Assembly: GCF_002283365.1 (NCBI RefSeq)
Contig: NZ_MQWD01000001.1
Location: 559,694-623,693, forward strand
Length of the DNA: 64,000 nucleotides
Origin: Rubrivirga marina
GTDB lineage: Bacteria; Bacteroidota; Rhodothermia; Rhodothermales; Rubricoccaceae
Direction of reading: 5' to 3'
The notes beneath the pieces were generated by a model that did no database searches, had not been told where the DNA came from, and saw only the letters and a program-made list of their open reading frames with translations. This document shows positions 57,529-64,000 of the stretch, in pieces; position 1 is the first letter of the stretch; every line of letters starts with the position of its first letter. A program made the position numbers and the translations under genes.

Positions 57529-57824
57529 CCCGTCGTGGAGTCCGGATTGGCCGGTGCGAAGCTCAGGCCGCCCGCCTCGGTGCTGGGGCAGGGCGAGCCG
57601 GCCCAGAGGTACCAATCGCGCCCGTCGAAGGGGTCCTCTCGAAGCGGGAGCGGGAAGGCGCGCGGGGCGTCGACCGCCGCCTGGATCGTCGTGTGGTCGC
57701 CGGCCCCGTCCCGGGCGACGAGGCCGTAGGCCGAGAGGCCGGGTTGGGCGGCCCCACCGGAAGCGACGACCGCCAGCGCGATGAGGACGCCGCGAGCGAG
57801 GGCCCGACTCGGAAGCGCTTGCAT
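57529..57824 (-). pseudogene. Pectinesterase remnant
   Basis: A frame starting at the ATG complement of 57822-57824 encodes a signal peptide (MQALPSRALARGVLIALAV to GGAAQ) and then YGLVARDGAGDHTTIQAAVDA, the hallmark beginning of pectinesterases (VAxDGSGDfxTIQxAvxA). Immediately after, the sequence changes to PRAFPLPLREDPFDGRDWYL and unrelated residues and runs antisense into the neighbouring gene. The 300-residue beta-helix is absent. It is a decayed N-terminal stub, most likely left by a deletion. It fits the pectin-derived galacturonate pathway encoded next door. Confidence 0.65.
57811..57822. promoter_or_regulatory. GAAGCGCTT-type LacI operator at the uxaA promoter
   Basis: GGAAGCGCTTGC shares the AAGCGCTT core with the operators of the locus B LacI gene. 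It overlaps the -33 CTTG of the uxaA promoter and also codons 2-4 of the pectinesterase remnant. Could place uxaA partly under the locus B regulator. Confidence 0.45.
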
Positions 57825-57851
57825 TCGACGAGGCGGGGCGTACTATCTTGG
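57818..57851 (+). promoter_or_regulatory. uxaA promoter
   Basis: CTTG (57818-57821), a 22-base spacer and TATCTTGG (57844-57851) match the Bacteroidota primary promoter pattern. The uxaB promoter uses the same CTATCTTG word. The start codon lies 21 bases beyond the -7 box, so the leader must be very short. Confidence 0.55.
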
Positions 57852-57854
57852 CAA

Positions 57855-57868
57855 CGTAACCGGTAAAG
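57855..57868. promoter_or_regulatory. CCGGTAAAG-type LacI operator before uxaA
   Basis: CGTAACCGGTAAAG matches 12 of 14 positions of the perfect palindrome at 63526-63539 and lies in the same place, just past the -7 box and directly before the start codon. Bound repressor would block initiation. The likely ligand protein is the LacI regulator at 62462-63475. Confidence 0.65.
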
Positions 57869-57872
57869 TGCA

Positions 57873-59372
57873 ATGGCCGCCCCCCGCGCCCTCCAAGTCC
57901 ACCCCGACGACAACGTGGCCGTCGCCGTCGAGCCCCTCGCGGCGGGGACGACCGTATCCGTCGGCACCGTCGAGGTCACGCTCCGCGACGACGTCCCGAA
58001 GGGGCACAAGGTCGCCCTCCGCGACCTCGCCCCCGGCGCGCCCGTGGTCAAGTACGGGGCCCGACTCGGCGACACCACCGAGGCGGTCGCGGCCGGCGCG
58101 TGGGTCCACTCCCACAACCTGAGGACGGCACTCGGCGACCTCCACGAGTACGCCTACGAGCCGACAGACCGCCCTGCGCCGGACGTCCCCGACGCGGCGC
58201 CGACGTTCCTCGGCTACCGCCGGCCCGACGGCCGCGTTGGGACGCGGAACGAGATCTGGGTCATCAACACGGTCGCCTGCGTCAACCGTGCGGCCGAGCG
58301 AATCGCGCGGACGGCGAACGCCCGCTTCGAGGGCCGCGTCGACGGCGTCCACTCGTTCCAGCACCCGTACGGCTGCAGCCAGCTCGGCGACGACCTGGAC
58401 TACACGCAGCGCGTGCTCGCTGGCCTCATCCGCCACCCGAACGCGGGCGGCGTGCTCGTCATCGGCCTCGGGTGCGAGAACAACCGCCTCGACGCGCTCC
58501 TCGAACAGGCCGGCGACGTGGACCGCTCGCGCATCCGCTATTTCACATCGCAACTCGTCGGCGACGAGGTCGAGGAGGGGCTGGAGATGGTGGAGGAGTT
58601 GGTCGGCATCGTCGAGACCGACGAGCGGACCGCGTGCCCGGTCTCCGACCTCGTGCTCGGCGTCAAGTGCGGGGGGTCGGACGCGTTCTCGGGCATCACG
58701 GCGAACCCGCTCGTCGGCCGCGTCTCGGACCGGCTGACGGCGCTCGGCGGGACGGTCCTCCAGACCGAGGTGCCCGAGATGTTCGGGGCCGAGCAGCAGA
58801 TCATGAACCGGGCGGCGACCCGCGAGGTGTTCGAGCAGACGGTCGACCTCATCAACCGGTTCAAGCAGTACTTCATCGACCATGACCAGCCGATCTACGA
58901 GAACCCCTCGCCGGGCAACAAGGACGGCGGGCTGACGACGCTCGAGGAGAAGTCGCTCGGGGCCACGCAGAAGGGCGGGACGGCGACGGTCACGGCCGTC
59001 CTCGACTACGGCGAGCCGACGGTCGAGGCCGGCCTTAACCTTATCTACGCGCCCGGCAACGACGGCGTCTCGGTCACGGCCGAGGTCGTGGCCGGCGCGA
59101 CGGTCGTCGTGTTCACGACGGGCCGCGGCACGCCGCTCGGCTTCCCCGTCCCCACGCTCAAGGTCTCGACCAACTCCGACATCGCCGCGCGCAAGCCGCA
59201 CTGGATCGACTTCGATGCCGGACGGCTCCTGGACGGCTCCGCCTCGATGGACCAGCTCACCGACGACCTCTTCGACACGATCCGCCAGACGGCCAGTGGC
59301 GAGCGCCGCGCGCGCAACGAGGAGAACGACTACCGCGAGATCGCCATCTGGAAGGACGGCGTGACGCTCTAG
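57873..59372 (+). CDS. uxaA: Altronate dehydratase
   Basis: 499 residues, typical full-length UxaA. An N-terminal SAF domain (about residues 1-90: DNVAVAVEPLAAGTTVSVG, WVHSHNLRT) is joined to the large catalytic domain with GRVGTRNEIWVINTVACVNR, HPYGCSQLGDD, VIGLGCENNRLDAL, GVKCGGSDAFSGITANP and a C-terminal HWIDFDAGRLLDG. The Cys residues in YGCSQ, LGCEN and KCGGSD are those expected for the iron site. It converts D-altronate to 2-keto-3-deoxy-gluconate, step three of galacturonate breakdown. It is first in the plus-strand uronate unit and 3 bases before dctP. Confidence 0.95.
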   Translation: MAAPRALQVHPDDNVAVAVEPLAAGTTVSVGTVEVTLRDDVPKGHKVALRDLAPGAPVVKYGARLGDTTEAVAAGAWVHSHNLRTALGDLHEYAYEPTDRPAPDVPDAAPTFLGYRRPDGRVGTRNEIWVINTVACVNRAAERIARTANARFEGRVDGVHSFQHPYGCSQLGDDLDYTQRVLAGLIRHPNAGGVLVIGLGCENNRLDALLEQAGDVDRSRIRYFTSQLVGDEVEEGLEMVEELVGIVETDERTACPVSDLVLGVKCGGSDAFSGITANPLVGRVSDRLTALGGTVLQTEVPEMFGAEQQIMNRAATREVFEQTVDLINRFKQYFIDHDQPIYENPSPGNKDGGLTTLEEKSLGATQKGGTATVTAVLDYGEPTVEAGLNLIYAPGNDGVSVTAEVVAGATVVVFTTGRGTPLGFPVPTLKVSTNSDIAARKPHWIDFDAGRLLDGSASMDQLTDDLFDTIRQTASGERRARNEENDYREIAIWKDGVTL

Positions 59373-59375
59373 CCC

Positions 59376-60419
59376 ATGACGCGACCCCGACTCCGGCTCG
59401 CCTCCGTTTGGAAGCGCTTCTCGCTCGTGCTAGCCGTCGCGCTGGCCGGCTGTGCGGAGGAGAGCGACGTCCGGGTCATCCGCCTCGGCCACGCGCTCGA
59501 CACGGAGCACCCGGTCCACCTCGGGATGGAGGCCATGGCCGCCACCCTCGACTCGCTCTCGAGCGGGACCATGCGGATCGACATCTACCCGAGCCAGCAG
59601 CTCGGGTCGGAGCGCGTGATGCTGGAGCTGCTCCAGATCGGCTCGCTCGGCATGACCAAGGTGTCGTCGAGCGTGCTGGAGAACTTCGCGCCCGAGTTCC
59701 GGGTGCTCAGCCTCCCGTTCGTCTTCCGCGACGACGCCCACCGGTTCGCCGTCCTGGAGGGGGCCGTCGGAGACGAGCTCCTGGAGGCGCCCGAGCCGTA
59801 CCGGCTCCGCGGCCTCGCCTTCTACGACGCCGGCAGCCGGAGCTTCTACACGGTCGACACGCCGGTGCTCGAGCCGTCGGACCTGATGGGCCAGAAGATC
59901 CGGGTGCAGGAGAGCGCGACAGCGATGGACATGGTCCGGTCCCTGGGCGGGAGCCCGACGCCGATCTCGTGGGGCGAGCTCTACACGTCGCTCCAGCAGG
60001 GCGTCGTGGACGGGGCCGAGAACAACCCGCCGAGCTTCTACCTGTCGCGCCACTACGAGGTCGCGCGGTACTACGTGCTCAACGAGCACACGGCCGTGCC
60101 CGACGTCCTCGTCGTCGGGACGACGCTGTGGGACCGGCTCTCGCCGCAGGAGCGCGGGTGGCTCCAAGAAGCCTCTGACGCCTCGGCCGAGGTCCAGAAG
60201 CGGCTGTGGCGCGAGGCGACCGAGGAGGCCCTCGAAGCCGTCGAGGCGGAGGGGGTCGAGGTCGTCACGGACGTCGACAAGGCGCCGTTCGCCGCGGCCG
60301 TGCAGGGCATGATGACGCAGTACGCGCAGGACCCCCAGATCGCCCGGCTCCTCGACGCCATCCGCACCACGCAGGCGCCCGCCGCCGCCGACTCGACCCG
60401 CACCGCCGCCGATGCGTAG
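59376..60419 (+). CDS. TRAP transporter substrate-binding lipoprotein (DctP)
   Basis: 347 residues. Signal and lipobox end LAVALAGC (Cys about 26). DctP-family features: VIRLGHALDTEHPVHLGMEAMA (about residues 34-55), MRIDIYPSQQLGSERVMLELLQIGSLGM, LSLPFVFRD, GQKIRVQESATAMDMVRSLGGSPTPI with the carboxylate-binding Arg, and QQGVVDGAENNPPSFY. TRAP binding proteins capture organic acids. The flanking uxaA, LacI and uxaB genes point to galacturonate or another hexuronate. The coding start contains GGAAGCGCTTCT (59410-59421). Overlaps dctQ by 8 bases. Confidence 0.93.
   Translation: MTRPRLRLASVWKRFSLVLAVALAGCAEESDVRVIRLGHALDTEHPVHLGMEAMAATLDSLSSGTMRIDIYPSQQLGSERVMLELLQIGSLGMTKVSSSVLENFAPEFRVLSLPFVFRDDAHRFAVLEGAVGDELLEAPEPYRLRGLAFYDAGSRSFYTVDTPVLEPSDLMGQKIRVQESATAMDMVRSLGGSPTPISWGELYTSLQQGVVDGAENNPPSFYLSRHYEVARYYVLNEHTAVPDVLVVGTTLWDRLSPQERGWLQEASDASAEVQKRLWREATEEALEAVEAEGVEVVTDVDKAPFAAAVQGMMTQYAQDPQIARLLDAIRTTQAPAAADSTRTAADA
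59410..59421. promoter_or_regulatory. GAAGCGCTTC palindrome inside the start of dctP
   Basis: GGAAGCGCTTCT within codons 12-15 of dctP shares the core of the locus B LacI operators. It could be a roadblock site for the transporter genes. It could also be a chance codon run (Trp-Lys-Arg-Phe). Confidence 0.3.
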
Positions 60420-61095
60420 CGACCCGACCGTCCTCCCGCCCGCGTCGCGGGATCACCCGCTGTACCGCGTGAAGTCGGCCGTCGACTGGGCGCTGGGGTG
60501 GTTCCTGGTGATCCTGATGGGCGTGGCCGTGGTCAACGTGCTGTGGCAGGTGTTCACGCGGTTCGTCCTCTCGGACCCGAGCGCGTTCACGGACGAGCTC
60601 GCGCGCTATCTCCTGGTGTGGGTCGGCCTGTTCGGCGCGGCCTACGCGAGCGGGAAGCGGGCCCACCTCGCCATCGACCTGCTGCGGACGCGGCTGACGG
60701 GGCGGGCCGTCCACTGGCACGGGATCTTCGTCGGCGCGGTCGTGGGGCTGTTCGCGCTGGGGGTGATGGTGGTGGGCGGCGTCCGGCTCGTGTCGCTGTC
60801 GTTCCTGCTCGGGCAGACGTCGGCGGCGCTGGGGCTCCCGCTCGGGGTCGTGTACCTCGCGCTGCCCGCCAGCGGCGCGCTCATCGTGTTCTACTTCACC
60901 GTGTTCATCGTCGAGCGGGTCCGCCGGCTCCGCGGTCTCCCGCCGACGCTCCCGGTCCTCCTCGAGACGACGGCCGAGGCCTACGTCGAGACCGCCGACA
61001 CGGCCCGGGTGTCGCCGGACGAGCCCGACCTCACCCACCCCGGCGGCCCGCCGCCGCCCGCGCCCGCCGACGGCGGGCCCAGCCCCCCCCGCTGA
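60412..61095 (+). CDS. TRAP transporter small permease (DctQ)
   Basis: 227 residues with four hydrophobic helices (about 20-45, 60-80, 100-125, 140-165) and the DctQ signature VVNVLWQVFTRFVLSDPSAFTDELARYLLVWVGLFGAAYA followed by RAHLAIDLL. The C-terminal 50 residues are a cytoplasmic Pro/Asp-rich tail longer than usual. The gene starts 8 bases before the end of dctP and its TGA shares a base with the dctM ATG, so all three subunits should be made in step. The small permease bridges binding protein and large permease. Confidence 0.92.
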   Translation: MRSDPTVLPPASRDHPLYRVKSAVDWALGWFLVILMGVAVVNVLWQVFTRFVLSDPSAFTDELARYLLVWVGLFGAAYASGKRAHLAIDLLRTRLTGRAVHWHGIFVGAVVGLFALGVMVVGGVRLVSLSFLLGQTSAALGLPLGVVYLALPASGALIVFYFTVFIVERVRRLRGLPPTLPVLLETTAEAYVETADTARVSPDEPDLTHPGGPPPPAPADGGPSPPR

Positions 61096-62390
61096 TGGAA
61101 TGGCTCGACGTCGCCGTCCTCGGCGGCACCTTCGCCACCCTGCTCCTGCTCGGCGTCCCGGTCGCGTACTGCATCGGGATCGCGTCGGCCGCGGCCCTGA
61201 CCCTGAGCGTGCTCCCGGGCCCGGCCGTGACGACGGTGGCGCAGCAGATGGCGACGGGGCTCGACAGCTTCACGCTCCTGGCGATCCCGTTCTTCGTGCT
61301 CGCCGGCCAACTCATGAACCGCGGCGGCATCGCGCGGCGGCTCATCGCGCTCGCGCAGGGCATGATCGGGCGGCTGCCGGGCGGGCTGGCGCACGTCAAC
61401 GTCTTGGCGGCCATGCTCTTCGGGGCGATCTCCGGGAGCGCCGTGGCCGCCGCGACCGCCGTCGGCGGGACGATGGGGCCGGTCATGAAGCGCGAGGGGT
61501 ACGACCCCGACTACGCCGCGGCCGTCAACATCACGTCGTCGACGACGGGGCTCATCATCCCGCCGTCGAACATCCTCATCATCTACTCGCTCGCCTCGGG
61601 CGGCGTGTCGATCGCGTCGCTGTTCCTGGCCGGCTACATCCCCGGCATCGTGGTGGGCGCGCTGATCATGCTCGTGGCGGGCGTCATCGCGGTCCGGCGC
61701 GGCTACCCCCGCTCCGACCGGACCGGCCTCGGCGAACTCGCGCGGCTGTTCGTCGACGCGATCCCGAGCCTGTTCCTGCTCGTCGTCGTGATGGGCGGGA
61801 TCGTGGGGGGCATCTTCACCGCCACCGAGGCGGCCGCGGTCGCCGTGCTCTACGCCCTGATCCTGGCCTTCGTCTACCGCGAGCTCAAGGTCTCCGACCT
61901 CCCGAAGGTGCTGCTGGACTCGGCCTCGACGACGGCCGTCGTCATGCTTCTCATCGCGACGAGCCTCGCGATGTCGTGGGTCATGGCCTACACGAACATC
62001 CCGCAGACGGTCACGGCGTCGCTGCTGGCCCTCACCGACAGCCCGGTCGCGATCCTGCTCCTGATCAACCTCGTGCTGCTGGTCGTCGGGACGTTCATGG
62101 ACATGACGCCGGCCGTCCTGATCTTCACGCCCATCTTCCTCCCGATCGCCATCGACCTCGGGATCGACCCGGTCCACTTCGGGATCATCATGGTCCTGAA
62201 CCTCTGCATCGGGCTGTGCACGCCGCCCGTGGGGACGATCCTGTTCGTCGGCGTCGGCGTGGCGGGGACGACCATCGAACGGGTCATCCGGCCGCTCCTG
62301 CCCATGTTCCTGGCGATGGTGATCGCGCTCGTCCTCATCACGTTCGTGCCGGCGCTGAGCCTCTGGCTCCCCCGCCTCTTCGGGTACTAG
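61095..62390 (+). CDS. TRAP transporter large permease (DctM)
   Basis: 431 residues from the ATG at 61095 (TGATG with dctQ); about a dozen hydrophobic segments. Signature regions: PVAYCIGIASAAALTLSVLPG, QQMATGLDSFTLLAIPFFVLAGQLMNRGGIARRL, LFGAISGSAVAAATAVGGTMGP, TTGLIIPPSNILIIYS and PPVGTILFVGVGVAG. It carries out Na+-coupled transport of the acid delivered by DctP. It is the intact counterpart of the deleted copy at 29702-30478, sharing long identical words such as MATGLDSFTLLAIP and the LWLP..FGY end. Confidence 0.94.
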   Translation: MEWLDVAVLGGTFATLLLLGVPVAYCIGIASAAALTLSVLPGPAVTTVAQQMATGLDSFTLLAIPFFVLAGQLMNRGGIARRLIALAQGMIGRLPGGLAHVNVLAAMLFGAISGSAVAAATAVGGTMGPVMKREGYDPDYAAAVNITSSTTGLIIPPSNILIIYSLASGGVSIASLFLAGYIPGIVVGALIMLVAGVIAVRRGYPRSDRTGLGELARLFVDAIPSLFLLVVVMGGIVGGIFTATEAAAVAVLYALILAFVYRELKVSDLPKVLLDSASTTAVVMLLIATSLAMSWVMAYTNIPQTVTASLLALTDSPVAILLLINLVLLVVGTFMDMTPAVLIFTPIFLPIAIDLGIDPVHFGIIMVLNLCIGLCTPPVGTILFVGVGVAGTTIERVIRPLLPMFLAMVIALVLITFVPALSLWLPRLFGY

Positions 62391-62461
62391 ACGCCCCTCC
62401 GCCCCGGAGGCGCCAGGGCACGCGCCCGTACCTTCTCATTCTCCCCCGGCCGCGAGGCCCA

Positions 62462-63475
62462 ATGCCACAAAAAGTCCGCCTCATCGACATCGCCGACCGC
62501 CTCGGGCTGACCAAGGTGAGCGTGTCGAAGGCGCTCCGCGACCACGGCGACATCTCGGAGGAGACGCGCGAACTGGTCAAGCGGACGGCCGCGGAGATGG
62601 GCTACACCCCGAACCTCCTCGCCCGGTCGCTCTCGTCGCAGCGCTCGCACACGCTCGGGGTCGTCGTCCCGAAGATCGCCCACACGTTCTTCTCGTCGGT
62701 CATCGAGGCGGTCCAGGAGGAGGCGACGGCGCGGGGCTACGGGATCGTCCTGGCGGTGTCGAGCGAGCGGGCCGGCCTCGAGCGCCAGCACATCGAGCGG
62801 CTCCTGTCGATGCGCGTCGACGGGCTCCTGGTGTCGGTGTCGAAGGAGGCGCCGGACCTCGAGATCTACGACCGCGTCCGCCAGATGGGTGTCCCGCTCG
62901 TGTTCTTCGACCGCCAGATCGAGGGGCTCGGGTTCGGGAGCGTGACCGTCGACGACCGGGCGGGGGCGCGGCGGGCCGTCGAGCACCTCATCGGGCTGGG
63001 CCACGACGAGATCGTCCACGTGGCCGGGACGCCGGAGGTCGCCATCGGGCGCGACCGGCGGGCCGGCTACGAGGACGCGCTCCGGGCCCACGAGCTGCCC
63101 GTCCGCGAGGCCCTCATCGTGAGCGGCGGGTTCGACGAGCGGTTCGGCGCGCGGGCGATGCGCGAGTTGTTGGATCGCGGGGACCCGCCGTCGGCCATCT
63201 TCACGGTGACGCAGCCCGTCGGCCTCGGGGTCTACGGCGTACTCGCCGAGGCGGGCCTGGCGAGCGACGTCACGCTCGCCTCGTTCGGCGACGACGCCAG
63301 CAGCGTCCACCTCCGGATCGCCGACGCCATCGTCCGTCAGCCGACGGGTGAGATCGGGCGGCGGGCGCTCGGCCTGCTCCTCGACCAAGTCGAGGGGGGC
63401 GGCCTCCTCGCCATCGGGGCCGAGCCTCACGAGGTCCTGGAGGTCGACCTCATCACGAGCACGACCCCGGCGTAG
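62462..63475 (+). CDS. LacI-family regulator of the uronate genes
   Basis: 337 residues. Helix-turn-helix VRLIDIADRLGLTKVSVSKALRD (about 5-27) and hinge GYTPNLLARSLSSQRSHTLGVV (about 47-68), then a sensor domain with FFSSVIEAVQEEATARGYGIVLA, DGLLVSVSKEA, VPLVFFDRQ and LIGLGHDEIVHVAG. The recognition helix (TKVSVSKALRD) differs from the locus B LacI (SISTVSLVMNG), which agrees with a different operator. It lies between dctM and uxaB. The CTTTACCGGTAAAG palindromes in front of uxaB and uxaA are the obvious targets. The inducer is likely a uronate or its keto-deoxy product, inferred from context. Confidence 0.9.
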   Translation: MPQKVRLIDIADRLGLTKVSVSKALRDHGDISEETRELVKRTAAEMGYTPNLLARSLSSQRSHTLGVVVPKIAHTFFSSVIEAVQEEATARGYGIVLAVSSERAGLERQHIERLLSMRVDGLLVSVSKEAPDLEIYDRVRQMGVPLVFFDRQIEGLGFGSVTVDDRAGARRAVEHLIGLGHDEIVHVAGTPEVAIGRDRRAGYEDALRAHELPVREALIVSGGFDERFGARAMRELLDRGDPPSAIFTVTQPVGLGVYGVLAEAGLASDVTLASFGDDASSVHLRIADAIVRQPTGEIGRRALGLLLDQVEGGGLLAIGAEPHEVLEVDLITSTTPA

Positions 63476-63494
63476 GGCCTTCAGGACGTTCCCG

Positions 63495-63525
63495 GTTGCG
63501 CTTCCGGCGAGAGTCCCTATCTTGA
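63495..63525 (+). promoter_or_regulatory. uxaB promoter
   Basis: GTTG (63495-63498), a 19-base spacer and TATCTTGA (63518-63525) fit the Bacteroidota pattern and repeat the CTATCTTG word of the uxaA promoter. The leader would be under 20 bases. Confidence 0.55.
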
Positions 63526-63539
63526 CTTTACCGGTAAAG
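63526..63539. promoter_or_regulatory. Perfect LacI operator CTTTACCGGTAAAG before uxaB
   Basis: A 14-bp perfect palindrome with central CCGG, three bases before the uxaB start codon and directly after its -7 box. The related site before uxaA has the same arrangement. It is the best candidate target of the regulator encoded immediately upstream. Confidence 0.75.
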
Positions 63540-63542
63540 CCC

Positions 63543-64000
63543 ATGGAGATCGACGCCCTGCCCCGCCTCGACGCCTCGCTCGCCGAGGCTGAGCCCGCCC
63601 GTCCCGAGCGCGTGCTCCAGTTCGGCACGGGCGCCTTCCTCCGCGGCTTCGCCGACCCGTTCGTGGCCGAGGCCAACGCGTCCGGCGCCTTCGACGGGCG
63701 CGTGGTGATGGTGGGCTCGACGGGCAGCGGCCGGGCCGCGGCGCTCGGCGCCCAGGACGGCCTCTACACGCTCTGCGTCCGCGGCCTCCGCGACGGCGAG
63801 CCGGTCGACGAGACGCACCTCGTCACGTCGGTCTCGCGCGCCCTCGCGGCCTCCGCCGACTGGGACGCCGTCCTCGCCCTCGCCCGCTCGCCGGAGCTCC
63901 GGCTGGTCGTCTCCAACACGACCGAGATCGGCATCACCGACGACCCGGACGACCGACCGGATCTCGACCCGCCGCGGTCATTCCCAGGCAAACTGGCCGC
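63543..64000 (+). CDS. uxaB: Tagaturonate reductase / altronate oxidoreductase (3' end outside window)
   Basis: The ATG at 63543 opens a frame with no stop before the window edge; 152 codons are visible. VLQFGTGAFLRGFADPFV (about residues 23-40) is the N-terminal NAD-binding motif of the mannitol-dehydrogenase/UxaB family, followed by VVMVGSTGSGRAAAL, LYTLCVRGLRDG and LRLVVSNTTEIGI (about 120-132), the latter typical of UxaB, with FPGKLAA continuing the domain. It reduces D-tagaturonate to D-altronate, the substrate of UxaA. It has its own promoter and operator behind the LacI gene. Confidence 0.9.
   Translation, partial: MEIDALPRLDASLAEAEPARPERVLQFGTGAFLRGFADPFVAEANASGAFDGRVVMVGSTGSGRAAALGAQDGLYTLCVRGLRDGEPVDETHLVTSVSRALAASADWDAVLALARSPELRLVVSNTTEIGITDDPDDRPDLDPPRSFPGKLA

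Overview
The window is a GC-rich chromosomal segment that looks like a marine member of the Bacteroidota/Rhodothermota (Rhodothermales, Rubricoccaceae-like). This placement is inferred from gene content, not from a marker gene. The pointers are: six secreted proteins ending in type IX secretion (Por) sorting-type domains, two PorV/PorQ-family outer-membrane proteins, two TonB-dependent receptors with an N-terminal carboxypeptidase-regulatory-like domain, and promoters that fit the Bacteroidota pattern TTG-N19..22-TAnnTTTG.

Region 1 (1-7.8 kb) is ordinary: a truncated TipAS-type regulator, a P-loop kinase-like protein, a DagK-like lipid kinase, an RsmF-like rRNA methyltransferase, endonuclease V, a large MscS channel and tRNA-Val(GAC) with its own promoter and terminator.

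Region 2 (8.1-29.5 kb, all minus strand, read from 29.5 down to 8.1 kb) is one long directional run with gaps under about 100 bases: TonB receptor, a 1064-residue sorted surface protein, a PorV-like protein, two more sorted proteins (one with three lamin-tail domains), a SurA/PpiC-like lipoprotein, then glpK, glpD, a fused acetyl-esterase/glycerophosphodiesterase, glpT, glpF and a GlpR-type DeoR regulator. It reads as an outer-membrane-to-cytoplasm route for glycerol, glycerol-3-phosphate and glycerophosphodiesters.

Region 3 (29.7-32.5 kb, plus strand) holds a uronate remnant: a TRAP large permease that has lost about 200 internal residues, followed by an apparently intact mannonate oxidoreductase (SDR) and mannonate dehydratase uxuA.

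Region 4 (54.8 down to 32.5 kb, minus strand) is a second locus built on the same plan. It has a LacI regulator, a sorted protein with a 366-residue tandem duplication, a TonB receptor, a 1093-residue sorted protein paralogous to the one in region 2, a PorV-like protein, a sugar ABC importer whose genes overlap start-to-stop with the PorV gene, an (alpha/alpha)6-like lipoprotein, a tandem GH130 enzyme, a secreted (alpha/alpha)6-like/LamG protein and a GH13 enzyme. A dispersed inverted-repeat element lies between the receptor and the large protein and provides the latter's start codon.

Region 5 (55.0-64.0 kb, plus strand) has a secreted (alpha/alpha)6-barrel glycosidase-like protein, a pectinesterase remnant on the opposite strand, uxaA, an intact TRAP transporter (dctPQM), a second LacI regulator and the start of uxaB. 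Two operator families can be read directly: CTTTACCGGTAAAG-type sites before uxaA and uxaB, and GAAGCGCTTC-type sites around the first LacI gene, in front of uxaA and at the start of dctP.

The main point of interest is the twice-used triad TonB receptor / ~1070-residue sorted protein / PorV-like protein. In each case it heads a catabolic locus in the place a SusCD pair would occupy in a classical polysaccharide utilisation locus.
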